In this document: positions 7,368 to 13,979 of the stretch, one piece after another
Layout of the letters: each line of letters begins with the position of its first letter
Position numbering within the stretch: position 1 is the first letter of the stretch
Assembly (NCBI GenBank): GCA_035512595.1
Contig: DATKDU010000327.1
Coordinates: 1 to 31,044, forward strand
Origin: DATKDU01 sp035512595
GTDB lineage: Bacteria; Planctomycetota; Planctomycetia; Pirellulales; Pirellulaceae
DNA length: 31,044 nucleotides
Reading direction: 5' to 3'
Notes under the pieces: model-generated
Told to the model about the DNA's origin: nothing
Seen by the model: the letters and a program-made list of their open reading frames with translations, nothing else
Databases searched by the model: none
Position numbers and translations under genes: made by a program

Positions 7368-8936
7368 ATGATCACCAAACTTCTGGTCCTGAGCCGCAGC
7401 CAGAACCTACTGTTTGAGATGGGGCGACAATTCGAAGGTCGCCACGCCATCATCCCGAGCGAGACGCTCGAGTCCCTGGGAGAGCAAGTGCGGACCAATC
7501 CCGCCAAGGCCGTGCTGGTTCATCTGGATCGGGCGACGCTCAACGGGCACACGCCCGGGCGTTTCGTCGCCGAGTTGGGGGAGGCGGCCGCCGACGCGCC
7601 GATCTTCACGCTGGTCGATCCCGACTGCCCGCCGCAGCTCCGCAAGCTGGCCGCGCGGGCCGCCGACGAGTCGTTCGAGTTCCCGCTCGACTACAGCCGG
7701 CTGCACCGGCTGCTGGCACCGAAACAGGACTTGGAAGGGGAGCTGGCCGGCTTTTGGAGCGAAATGCCGCATCTGGAGCTGCACGGGCAGAGCCGCTCGC
7801 TGGTGACGTTCACCCCCGAGATGTTCGAGACCATGGAGGAGATCAAGGTCGCCGCGCGGCACAACGTCACCGTCCTCTTGATCGGCGAGACCGGCTGCGG
7901 CAAGACATTTTTGGCGCGGCTGATCCACGAGCTGTCGGACCGCCGAGACGACCGCTTCTGCACGGTGGCCTGCGGCGCGCTGCCGCCGGATTTGATCGAG
8001 AGCGAGTTGTTCGGCTACGTGAAGGGAGCCTTCACCGGGGCCGATCGCGACCGCGAAGGGAAATTCGCCGCCGCCGGCCGCGGCACGCTGCTGCTCGATG
8101 AAATCGACGTCCTGCCCCCCGATCAGCAGGCGAAGCTCCTGCGGGTCATCGAGACCGGCGAGTACGAGCCCGTCGGCAGCAACGAGACGCGCTATTCGCA
8201 AGCCCGCCTCGTCGTCGCGTCGAACTACAACCTGGAGGAGCTGGTGCAGGCCGGCAGTTTTCGCACCGACCTCTACTATCGCCTCAACATCCTCAACTTC
8301 CACTTGCTGCCGCTGCGGCAGAGGCCGTGGGACATCGAATACCTGGCCCGCAAGTTCGCCCTCGAGCACAGCCGCACGCACAACATTCAACTGCGGTCGA
8401 TCGAGCCCGCCTTCTTCGACGCGTTGCGGAGCTACCACTGGCCGGGCAATATCCGCGAGATGGAGAACGTCATTCGCCGGGCGGTGCTGTACTGCCAGCG
8501 CGGCGCTTTGACCGTGAGCGACTTGCCCAGCTCGATCCGCGCCGCGGCACATCGGGGGGGCAGCGAAGTTGAACCATCCTTGGAAGCGACGCCATTCACC
8601 GGCCTGCCAGCCTCGATGGGCGCCCGCCTGCGGCCAATACTTCCGCCGCCGCGGATGATGTCGGCGCCCAGCGCGATGGGCGGACACGCAACGGTTACTC
8701 TGCCTGCCCCCAGCTATTTCCGCGGAGCCGCCGGCTACGATCAGCCGGCTCATGCACCCGTGGCCACCATCGCCAGCACCACTGCTTCGCTCGAGGCGCG
8801 GGTGGACGTGCTCGAGCGCCGGATCATTGAAGATTGCCTGGCGCGGAACAACTACCGCCGCAAGGAAACGGCGGCAGAGCTGGGGATCAGCCGTGTGACG
8901 CTGTACAACAAGATGAAAAAATTTGGGTTGATGTAG
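7368..8936 (+). CDS. Sigma-54-dependent transcriptional activator (NtrC/Fis family)
   Basis: 522 residues in three parts. Residues 1-125 look like a receiver-type domain (LLVLSRSQNLLFEMGRQFEG) but lack the acidic cluster and the phospho-acceptor Asp. The AAA+ domain (about 145-400) is complete: Walker A GETGCGKT (about 172-179), the sigma-54-contacting loop GAFTGA (about 220-225), Walker B LLLDEID (about 241-247), and YHWPGNIREMENV near its end. After a Pro/Ala-rich linker, a Fis-type helix-turn-helix closes the protein (KETAAELGISRVTLYNKMKK). The intact GAFTGA loop means it should remodel RNA polymerase-sigma-54. The degenerate receiver suggests control other than by His-Asp phosphotransfer. 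It lies upstream of a Tad pilus locus containing sites with sigma-54 promoter geometry, so control of those genes is a reasonable inference. Confidence 0.93.
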   Translation: MITKLLVLSRSQNLLFEMGRQFEGRHAIIPSETLESLGEQVRTNPAKAVLVHLDRATLNGHTPGRFVAELGEAAADAPIFTLVDPDCPPQLRKLAARAADESFEFPLDYSRLHRLLAPKQDLEGELAGFWSEMPHLELHGQSRSLVTFTPEMFETMEEIKVAARHNVTVLLIGETGCGKTFLARLIHELSDRRDDRFCTVACGALPPDLIESELFGYVKGAFTGADRDREGKFAAAGRGTLLLDEIDVLPPDQQAKLLRVIETGEYEPVGSNETRYSQARLVVASNYNLEELVQAGSFRTDLYYRLNILNFHLLPLRQRPWDIEYLARKFALEHSRTHNIQLRSIEPAFFDALRSYHWPGNIREMENVIRRAVLYCQRGALTVSDLPSSIRAAAHRGGSEVEPSLEATPFTGLPASMGARLRPILPPPRMMSAPSAMGGHATVTLPAPSYFRGAAGYDQPAHAPVATIASTTASLEARVDVLERRIIEDCLARNNYRRKETAAELGISRVTLYNKMKKFGLM

Positions 8937-8941
8937 TGCTT

Positions 8942-10174
8942 ATGCTCGCCAAATTCAGCCGACTGACCCTCCCGCCCGCCATCGTCGTGGCCGCGCTGGT
9001 GGTCTATCGCCTGGTGATGGCAACGGTCACTCCCAATCGGGGGCCGATGGAACTGCCGCGGAACGAGCCGTGGATCGTGACGAGCGAACTCCGCGAACCG
9101 CGCATTTGTTCCGATGAGCAGCTTGCCCAGGTGCTCGATCGCGTCCAGCCGCCGCGGGATGGATTGACGACCAACCATATCGTCCATGCCCTCCGCCTGT
9201 GGGGAGATCAGGCCGACTTCGGCGACCCGGCGATACCTAGCGGCCGCGTGATGCGCGACTACCTGCTCGACGATCGGATCTTTCGGTCCCTTGCTGGTCC
9301 TGAGTCCCCCCCGCTCTTCTTCCGCGGAAAGGATGGCCTCGACGTCCGCTCTTACGACGACCTCGCTTCGTTCCAGCAGACGTCCAGTTACCACTCCGAC
9401 GATATCCTCGCCACGCTGGCGGAGAGCGGCATTCCTCTGGATGCGACGATCCGCCTGCGGAACGGCGAAAAGGCGAAAGTTGCCGACCTGCTCGAAGGAA
9501 CCCGGCAGCGGTTCTACCTCGACCGGCTGGAATACGAGTGGTCGATCATCGCCTTCGTGCGCTACGGCCATCCGCTAAAGCCCTGGCGAAACAAGTACGG
9601 CGAGAAGATCGACATCGCAGGGCTGGTCAAGGAATTGACCGACAAACCGGCCGAAATAGGGCCGTGCGACGGTCTCCACCGGCTGGAAGCGCTGGCCGTA
9701 CTCTATCGCATCGATCAAATGTCGCCGGCACTTCCGCCCCGGGTCAAGCACCGCCTGCTCTCGTACATGAAGCGCGTCAGCGATCAGCTCGCGCTGTCGC
9801 AATCGGTCGAAGGGTACTGGTCCAGCGGCTGGTCGCGCACTTCCCAATTGCAATCCGAGGGCCCGACCTTGCACGACAAGCTGCTGGTCACGGGGCACCA
9901 CTTGGAATGGCTGGCACTCGCCCCCGAAGAAGCCCAGCCGCCGCGCGAAACCATCGTCCGCGCCGGACAGTGGCTGACCAGAACGCTGCTAGAGATGGAT
10001 TCCATGCAACTGCACAAGGCATACGGACCGTACTCGCATGCCGCCCGGGCTCTCTGCCTGTGGAAAGGGGTCGAGCCGGTGGCGGCGTGGGGGGAGCGAG
10101 CAGAGGTCAGAGAGCAGAGGGCAGAGGTGGGAGGACAGGGTGAGGTGAAGCTGACTTTGAACCTGGAACCTTGA
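8942..10174 (+). CDS. Membrane-anchored protein of unknown function
   Basis: 410 residues from ATG 8942, five bases after the activator's stop; a GTG at 8936 overlapping that stop (TAGTG) is an in-frame alternative. A single N-terminal hydrophobic segment (LPPAIVVAALVVYRLVMATV, about residues 9-28) anchors a mainly helical soluble domain. That domain contains segments such as NHIVHALRLWGDQADFGD, HRLEALAVLYRIDQMSP and GYWSSGW. The helical repeats resemble alpha-alpha toroid or squalene-cyclase-like proteins, but no catalytic motif can be named. The last roughly 30 residues (from about GERAEVREQRAEVGGQ) and the stop are encoded by 7-base tandem repeats, so the tail appears repeat-derived. Probably co-transcribed with the flanking genes. 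No function is proposed. Confidence 0.7.
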   Translation: MLAKFSRLTLPPAIVVAALVVYRLVMATVTPNRGPMELPRNEPWIVTSELREPRICSDEQLAQVLDRVQPPRDGLTTNHIVHALRLWGDQADFGDPAIPSGRVMRDYLLDDRIFRSLAGPESPPLFFRGKDGLDVRSYDDLASFQQTSSYHSDDILATLAESGIPLDATIRLRNGEKAKVADLLEGTRQRFYLDRLEYEWSIIAFVRYGHPLKPWRNKYGEKIDIAGLVKELTDKPAEIGPCDGLHRLEALAVLYRIDQMSPALPPRVKHRLLSYMKRVSDQLALSQSVEGYWSSGWSRTSQLQSEGPTLHDKLLVTGHHLEWLALAPEEAQPPRETIVRAGQWLTRTLLEMDSMQLHKAYGPYSHAARALCLWKGVEPVAAWGERAEVREQRAEVGGQGEVKLTLNLEP

Positions 10175-10186
10175 ACTTTGAACTAT
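10103..10186. repeat. Two heptamer repeat tracts spanning the end of one gene and start of the next
   Basis: The first tract reads GCAGAGG TCAGAGA GCAGAGG GCAGAGG from about 10103, and degenerates further on. A second tract of TTGAACC TGGAACC TTGAACT TTGAACT follows at about 10157-10184. Together they encode the C-terminal tail and stop of the gene ending at 10174 and occupy the space where the next gene's ribosome-binding site would be. Confidence 0.65.
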
Positions 10187-10189
10187 CCC

Positions 10190-11812
10190 ATGTTCACCAT
10201 TCCCGGCAGCCAGCTTCCCGACTGCCTGCGGCGCGACAACCTCACGTCGCCGTACTTTCCCAGCCTCACGCGTGCGGGACTGGCGGCGGTCGTCACGCTG
10301 TGCGCTATCTTCGCGCTGACCAGCTTCAATCGGCTCAACCATACCGACCTGTGGGGGCATCTCGACTTTGGCCGCTGGATTGTCCAGCACCAGGCACTGC
10401 CAACACACGATCCGTTTTCGGCCGCACCGACCAGCGCGCCCGTGTTGAATGCCGCGTGGCTGTCGCAGGTGATCGGCTACGGGGTACACAGCACGTTCGG
10501 CAATGAAGGACTGGTCTTCGGTCACGCGCTGCTGGTTACGCTCACTGCCGGCGCGGTAATGCTGGCGGTGGCGCGCCGCGGCATTGACGGCCGCTTTGCG
10601 GTCGCGGCCGGCGCTGCTATGTTTCTGCTCGAATTGCCGATCGCGGGAACGATCCGGCCGCAGCTCTTTGGGCAACTCGGTGCGGCGCTCGTATTATTAG
10701 CCTGCTCGGAATTGCCGACGAAGCGTCATCCGCTTCTGTGGCTGCCGGTTGTGGGAATGTTGTGGGCCAACCTGCACGGTTCGATCCTGATCGGGCTGGC
10801 AATCCTCGGCAGTTACGCACTGAGCATTACGTTCCAGGTGCTGCGCGAGACGGGCTTTTCCGTCGCGGCGAGTTGGAAGGAGCCACGAATCGTCACGATG
10901 GCCGCGGCAGTCCTGTTGCTGCTGGCCGGAGCGTGCATCAATCCGCACGGGCCGCTGCTCTTGCCGCGGATCCTGTTCTTCGGCGAGCATGCGGCACTCG
11001 CTTATATCAGCGAGTGGAAAGCGATGGCCCCGGCGAGCCTGACCGGGGTGCTGCTGATCGGCTCGCTGCTCGTCGCCGCCTGCTTGTGGAAGTACGGCGG
11101 CCGCACGTGGGAGCTGCACGACTACCTGCTGCTGGCGCTCTTCGCCCTGGCAACGCTATCGGCCATCCGCATGCTGGCGTGGTACGCGATCGTCTGGCCG
11201 TGGATCGTGCTGCCGCATGCGGCCAGGTTGGTGAGTGGTGAGTGGTTAGTGGCGAGTGGTCGGCCATCAACCGATGACCACTCACCACTCACCACTCACC
11301 ACTCACCAGATGAGCCGGCGGCGATGCGAACGCTGATCGCGATGGGGTGCGTCTTCGCCACGGCCATCCTCGCCCCGCCGACGTACAGCCTGGTCACGGG
11401 AAACGCTCGCGGCGAAGTGCCGGTCGCGTCGCGCGAGACGCCTGTACACCTGGCGGATCAAATCGAGCGGCTGAATCTGTCCGGCAAGGTTGCGGCGCCG
11501 ATGGACTGGGCCGACTACTTGATCTACACGAGCCAGGGGCGTCTGAAGCCGCTGATCTACGGCCACATCCATCTGTCGCGCGTGGAGACGTTCGAGGATT
11601 ACCGCCGCATCTTTCGCGGCGAGGAGACCTGGCTCCGCACGCTGCAAAACCACGACGTGCGGTATCTGCTCGTCAGCCGGGAGCGGTTCGGGCAATTGGC
11701 GAAATTGGTCTCTGCCGAATCGCGCGCCAAGGCAGGCCGGGTGCGGGTTGTTTATCACGATCAGAAGGCGATCCTGGCGGAATTAATGCCGACAAGGGAA
11801 TTGGACCTATAG
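10190..11812 (+). CDS. Polytopic membrane protein, glycosyltransferase-C-like topology
   Basis: 540 residues from ATG 10190; an in-frame TTG at 10178 lies in a heptamer repeat and is less likely. About nine to ten hydrophobic segments fill residues 25-340 (AAVVTLCAIFALTSF, LLWLPVVGMLWANL, VTMAAAVLLLLAGACI). Early conserved-looking residues DLWGHLDFGRWI and a later soluble C-terminal domain (GKVAAPMDWADYLIY, then RYLLVSRERFGQLAKL) match the layout of uncharacterised planctomycete membrane proteins related to GT-C glycosyltransferases. No catalytic site can be assigned. A heptamer inverted repeat (11231-11306) is inserted in frame between the last membrane helices and encodes a hydrophilic loop (VSGEWLVASG...LTTHHSP). 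The 3' end runs into a 9-base repeat. Confidence 0.7.
   Translation: MFTIPGSQLPDCLRRDNLTSPYFPSLTRAGLAAVVTLCAIFALTSFNRLNHTDLWGHLDFGRWIVQHQALPTHDPFSAAPTSAPVLNAAWLSQVIGYGVHSTFGNEGLVFGHALLVTLTAGAVMLAVARRGIDGRFAVAAGAAMFLLELPIAGTIRPQLFGQLGAALVLLACSELPTKRHPLLWLPVVGMLWANLHGSILIGLAILGSYALSITFQVLRETGFSVAASWKEPRIVTMAAAVLLLLAGACINPHGPLLLPRILFFGEHAALAYISEWKAMAPASLTGVLLIGSLLVAACLWKYGGRTWELHDYLLLALFALATLSAIRMLAWYAIVWPWIVLPHAARLVSGEWLVASGRPSTDDHSPLTTHHSPDEPAAMRTLIAMGCVFATAILAPPTYSLVTGNARGEVPVASRETPVHLADQIERLNLSGKVAAPMDWADYLIYTSQGRLKPLIYGHIHLSRVETFEDYRRIFRGEETWLRTLQNHDVRYLLVSRERFGQLAKLVSAESRAKAGRVRVVYHDQKAILAELMPTRELDL
11231..11306. repeat. Heptamer inverted repeat inside a coding region (GTGAGTG x4 / CACTCAC x4)
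   Basis: Four 7-base units (GTGAGTG, GTGAGTG, GTTAGTG, GCGAGTG) at 11231-11258 face four perfect CACTCAC units at 11279-11306 across a 20-base spacer. The repeat is read through in frame by the membrane-protein gene. Confidence 0.9.
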
Positions 11813-11838
11813 GACCCATAAGACCTATTTGTCCCATC
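11803..11838. repeat. Nine-base tandem repeat at the end of a membrane-protein gene
   Basis: GGACCTATA GGACCCATA AGACCTATT TGTCCCATC: four degenerate 9-base units. The first unit contains the stop codon region of the gene ending at 11812. Confidence 0.65.
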
Positions 11839-11890
11839 GGCAGCCCGATGTTCCACTCTCTGAACACCGCGCTCCATCTCTCGCGCACTT

Positions 11891-11910
11891 GCGCTAAGAA
11901 CGCTTAGCGC
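11891..11910. promoter_or_regulatory. Palindrome, candidate upstream activator site 1
   Basis: GCGCTAAG-AACG-CTTAGCGC: a perfect 8-bp inverted repeat with a 4-base centre, about 110 bases upstream of the GG of the pilin 1 sigma-54 site. That is a usual distance for enhancer sites of NtrC-type activators. It could also fold as a hairpin. Confidence 0.45.
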
Positions 11911-11949
11911 TCGCCAGCGGACCCGTTCTCGATCGCGTGCGCTGTCGCT

Positions 11950-11968
11950 GCTGTCAACTCTTGACAGC
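11950..11968. promoter_or_regulatory. Palindrome, candidate upstream activator site 2
   Basis: GCTGTCAA-CTC-TTGACAGC: a perfect 8-bp inverted repeat with a 3-base centre, about 55 bases upstream of the pilin 1 sigma-54 site. An extra half-site GCGCTGTC lies just to its left, and GCTGTCA recurs upstream of pilin 2 at 12876-12882. Confidence 0.45.
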
Positions 11969-12019
11969 GCAAAGACTTAATAGCAGTTTGCTAAGAATTC
12001 CTGATGCACTGTTTTGCAT

Positions 12020-12036
12020 TTGGTACGGATTGTGCC
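12020..12036 (+). promoter_or_regulatory. Sigma-54-type promoter of pilin 1
   Basis: TTGGTACGGATTGTGCC. GG (12022-12023) and GC (12034-12035) are exactly 10 bases apart, and the site matches TTGGCACG-N4-TTGCW except for T at the third -24 base, G for T in the -12 box and a final C. The expected start is near 12047, giving a leader of about 90 bases before pilin 1. Confidence 0.6.
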
Positions 12037-12136
12037 AATAATGCGAAATATGCCGCTTGTACCGGCGGCTTCATCCGAATCGGCCGCGGCGAGAGTGCCC
12101 CTCGCCGCGGCCGACAATTGCACCAGGAGAAACACC

Positions 12137-12568
12137 TTGAGAAAGCTACTCGAGCGCCTGTGGCGCGAAACGGACGGCGTGCTGTCGTTCGAATGGACCG
12201 TCCTCACCTCCGTTTTGACGATCGGCGCCGTCGCCGGCATTGCCTCCGTCCGCGATGCCGTGCAGGACGAGATGGCGGACGTGGCCGAAGCGATGACCTC
12301 GCTCGACCAGTCGTATCGCATCCAGGGGCCGCTGATGATCAGCGTCCACACGCCCTACTGCGGTAACACCGGGCGGACGCGCGTCCAGGAATTCCGCCGC
12401 CACTCGGCCCCCGCTCCCATGACGCCGGAGCGGATGGGGAGCAGCGGAGCGGTCGGCTCGGCCTACCACGACCAGCCGAGCCAGGTGGTGCGCCGCCCGC
12501 AAGCGCCGCTGCCCGGTCCGGAAGCAACCGGCGCCGTGCTCGATTCGGACGTAGATTCCGAATCGTAG
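12137..12568 (+). CDS. Flp-like prepilin 1 (long form)
   Basis: 143 residues from TTG 12137, chosen because AGGAG lies 7 bases upstream and the short basic leader (RKLLERLWRETDG) then fits a class III signal. The predicted cleavage is G^VLSFEW: Glu at position 5 and Trp at 6, as required for prepilin peptidase and methylation. The hydrophobic helix WTVLTSVLTIGAVAGIA follows, then RDAVQDEMADVAEAMTSLDQ, shared with the four following paralogues. It differs from them by a long Pro/Ser/Gln-rich C-terminal region (about 75 residues) ending in DSDVDSES, so it may be a specialised minor or tip pilin. It is followed by a hairpin and, about 210 bases on, a strong terminator. Confidence 0.8.
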   Translation: MRKLLERLWRETDGVLSFEWTVLTSVLTIGAVAGIASVRDAVQDEMADVAEAMTSLDQSYRIQGPLMISVHTPYCGNTGRTRVQEFRRHSAPAPMTPERMGSSGAVGSAYHDQPSQVVRRPQAPLPGPEATGAVLDSDVDSES

Positions 12569-12605
12569 CAGCGTGTTGCGAAAATGAATCACGCCTGACT
12601 CGTGC

Positions 12606-12628
12606 CCGGGGGGCCTGACAGCCCCCGG
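12606..12628. repeat. GC-rich hairpin after pilin 1
   Basis: CCGGGGGGC and GCCCCCGG pair across a CTGACA loop with one bulged G. The T-run that follows begins about 15 bases beyond the stem, too far for a standard terminator. A dispersed palindromic repeat is likely. Confidence 0.45.
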
Positions 12629-12659
12629 CTGATGATTGCCCACTTTTTTTAACCGCAAC

Positions 12660-12810
12660 TCCTTCCGATCGTCATTGTCGGCAAGACCATTGCAGTTGTT
12701 CCAAGTGCCCTGGAAAACTGCCTTTCCGCGCCACGTACCAGGGGCGTGATGCCGGCACTGCATCGATCGAGAACAAGCTCCGCCAGGTGCTCTGGCGGAG
12801 CCTTTTTTTT
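12660..12810 (+). ncRNA. Possible small RNA or structured 3' UTR ending at a terminator
   Basis: About 120 bases before the terminator contain pairings that could form a structured RNA. GCAGTT/AACTGC with TCC/GGA near 12691-12720, or alternatively AGTGCC-CTGG with CCAG...GGCACT over a wider span. The frames here are short and there is no ribosome-binding site. It may be an independent small RNA or just the 3' UTR of pilin 1. No known RNA family was recognised. Confidence 0.2.
12777..12810 (+). terminator. Rho-independent terminator between pilins 1 and 2
   Basis: A perfect 10-bp stem GCTCCGCCAG / CTGGCGGAGC with loop GTGCT, followed by C and eight T. A textbook intrinsic terminator on the plus strand. 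It separates pilin 1 from the pilin 2 promoter. Confidence 0.92.
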
Positions 12811-12831
12811 GTCGGCGGTGCGCTAGGCTCT

Positions 12832-12871
12832 CTGAACATCTCGCCACGTAGGGCTTACGGCACATGTTCAG
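12832..12871. promoter_or_regulatory. Inverted repeat upstream of pilin 2, candidate activator site
   Basis: CTGAACAT at 12832-12839 and ATGTTCAG at 12864-12871 are exact reverse complements separated by 24 bases. They lie 120-160 bases upstream of the pilin 2 sigma-54 site. Confidence 0.3.
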
Positions 12872-12991
12872 GCCCGCTGTCAGCGCGCGGCCAGCGGCGC
12901 TGGTCTGCGATTGCTGCCGTGCGGCGCAAACCCTTGTCCGTCAACCGGTTGCCGACGAGCGCACTCACTCGCCCTGCTTCATCCGCTCGCG

Positions 12992-13008
12992 TGGCACGGC
13001 AGGTGCAT
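12992..13008 (+). promoter_or_regulatory. Sigma-54-type promoter of pilin 2
   Basis: TGGCACGGCAGGTGCAT. The -24 box TGGCACG is perfect, GG (12993-12994) and GC (13005-13006) are exactly 10 bases apart, and the -12 box GTGCA differs from TTGCA at one base, the same T-to-G change seen at pilin 1. It lies 116 bases upstream of the pilin 2 ATG. Confidence 0.75.
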
Positions 13009-13121
13009 TGCACCCTCGCACAAGAAGGTCGGCGCGCGTGGGCACAACATCGCGCGCCGGCGGGTGGCCATCGTTGGCCCCCACACGTGTTTTCTGTGGA
13101 TCCTGGTACAAGGAGTTTCGG

Positions 13122-13448
13122 ATGAAGGTTCTGTCTCGAATGTGGAAGGAAGAGGACGGCGTCCTCTCCTTCGAATGGGTCATGCTGGTGACCCTGCTGA
13201 CGATCGGCATCGTCAGCGGCCTGGCGGGCGCTCGCGATGCGATCATCAGCGAGCTGGGCGACGTGGCGCAGGCCATGTTGGCTCTGGATCAGTCGTACAC
13301 GATCGACTTCCCGCCGGAAGTCCTCGTACACGCCGCTACCACCAGCTCGGCGAGCGACTCGTCGTTCATCGACGCAGCGCTCTACATCGACTGTGCTCGC
13401 ACGGCCGCGCCGGTCGGCCAGGGCCCTGAGCTCGACATCGATTCGTAA
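13122..13448 (+). CDS. Flp-like prepilin 2
   Basis: 108 residues from ATG 13122, with AAGGAG ending 6 bases upstream. Basic leader MKVLSRMWKEEDG, predicted cleavage G^VLSFEW, hydrophobic helix WVMLVTLLTIGIVSGLAG, then ARDAIISELGDVAQAMLALD as in the paralogues. The C-terminal half is small-residue-rich and ends in YIDCARTAAPVGQGPELDIDS, a tail shared with pilins 3-5. Mature length (about 95 residues) is longer than classical Flp pilins (about 50-60). It has the best sigma-54 site, a strong ribosome-binding site and its own terminator downstream, so it is the best candidate for the major pilin; that ranking is inference. Confidence 0.85.
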   Translation: MKVLSRMWKEEDGVLSFEWVMLVTLLTIGIVSGLAGARDAIISELGDVAQAMLALDQSYTIDFPPEVLVHAATTSSASDSSFIDAALYIDCARTAAPVGQGPELDIDS

Positions 13449-13462
13449 TGTCTGGTCTGCCA

Positions 13463-13502
13463 GAGCCCACCCGGCCGCTCGGCCGGGTGGGCTCGTCTTT
13501 TT
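13463..13502 (+). terminator. Strong terminator after pilin 2
   Basis: A perfect 15-bp stem: GAGCCCACCCGGCCG (13463-13477), loop CT, and its reverse complement (13480-13494), followed by GTCTTTTT. It begins 15 bases after the pilin 2 stop and should limit transcription into pilin 3. Confidence 0.85.
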
Positions 13503-13554
13503 CTCTGTGCAGGCATGTTTCCAAAACGCAACCAGACTCCTGGAAGAGGCTCCC

Positions 13555-13899
13555 ATGACTCAGATGGCCCGGCAAATCTGGCGGGAAGACGACGGCGTCC
13601 TGTCGTTTGAGTGGACCCTCGTGCTGACGCTCCTTTCGATCGGCATCGTGGCCGGCCTGTCGGCGGCCCGGGATGCGGTGATCGACGAACTGGGAGACAC
13701 GGCCCAGGCCATGCTGGCCCTGGACGGCTCGTTCGTGATCGATCAGCCGCTGGCCATCGCGATCGATCCCGAAGGGGACGGCGGCGCGATCCCAGTCGGC
13801 GGGGCGAGCGATTCCGCCTTTACCGACCGCGCGACGTATGCCGACTGCGGCCGGGGAAACTTCGCCGGCCAGGCGGCACTCCTAGACAGCGATTCGTAA
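13555..13899 (+). CDS. Flp-like prepilin 3
   Basis: 114 residues from ATG 13555, with GGAAGAGG just upstream. Leader MTQMARQIWREDDG, predicted cleavage G^VLSFEW, helix WTLVLTLLSIGIVAGLSA, then ARDAVIDELGDTAQAMLALD. The C-terminus YADCGRGNFAGQAALLDSDS keeps the family Cys, the GQ and the acidic DSDS end; a Gly replaces the Ala of the usual DCAR. A Gly/Asp-rich stretch (IDPEGDGGAIPVGG) is unique to this copy. It has no clear promoter of its own and probably depends on read-through of the terminator before it. Confidence 0.85.
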   Translation: MTQMARQIWREDDGVLSFEWTLVLTLLSIGIVAGLSAARDAVIDELGDTAQAMLALDGSFVIDQPLAIAIDPEGDGGAIPVGGASDSAFTDRATYADCGRGNFAGQAALLDSDS

Positions 13900-13901
13900 T
13901 C

Positions 13902-13917
13902 GGGTCCGGGTTTTGCA
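13902..13917 (+). promoter_or_regulatory. Weaker sigma-54-like site before pilin 4
   Basis: GGGTCCGGGTTTTGCA: GG (13903-13904) and GC (13915-13916) are 10 bases apart and the -12 box TTGCA is perfect, but the -24 box has three mismatches. It starts three bases after the pilin 3 stop, 64 bases before the pilin 4 ATG. Confidence 0.3.
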
Positions 13918-13925
13918 TTGGATGG

Positions 13926-13971
13926 TGTTTCGTATTTCGTACCAAACACCGAACACCAAACACCAAACACG
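13926..13971. repeat. Heptamer repeat (ACCAAAC units) before pilin 4
   Basis: ACCAAAC ACCGAAC ACCAAAC ACCAAAC at about 13940-13969, preceded by degenerate inverted units (GGTGTTT CGTATTT). It fills the gap before pilin 4, which has no visible Shine-Dalgarno sequence. Confidence 0.75.
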
Positions 13972-13979
13972 ATCAAACG

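Larger units (their letters stand above)
11813..12136. other. Regulatory region upstream of pilin 1
   Basis: 324 bases without a gene. From left to right: a 9-base tandem repeat, a perfect palindrome at 11891-11910, a second perfect palindrome at 11950-11968, a site with sigma-54 geometry at 12020-12036, a leader of about 90 bases, and the Shine-Dalgarno sequence AGGAG of pilin 1. The individual sites are listed separately. Confidence 0.6.
12569..13121. other. Intergenic region between pilins 1 and 2
   Basis: 553 bases without a convincing gene. It holds a GC-rich hairpin at 12606-12628, a possible structured RNA leading to a strong terminator (12650-12810), an inverted repeat CTGAACAT/ATGTTCAG (12832-12871), a site with sigma-54 geometry (12992-13008) and a leader of about 100 bases before pilin 2. 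Sites are listed separately. Confidence 0.6.

Noticed and set aside
12606..12649. Hairpin plus T-run after pilin 1 as a terminator
   Set aside because: The T-run starts about 15 bases beyond the stem; the real terminator is at 12777-12810.
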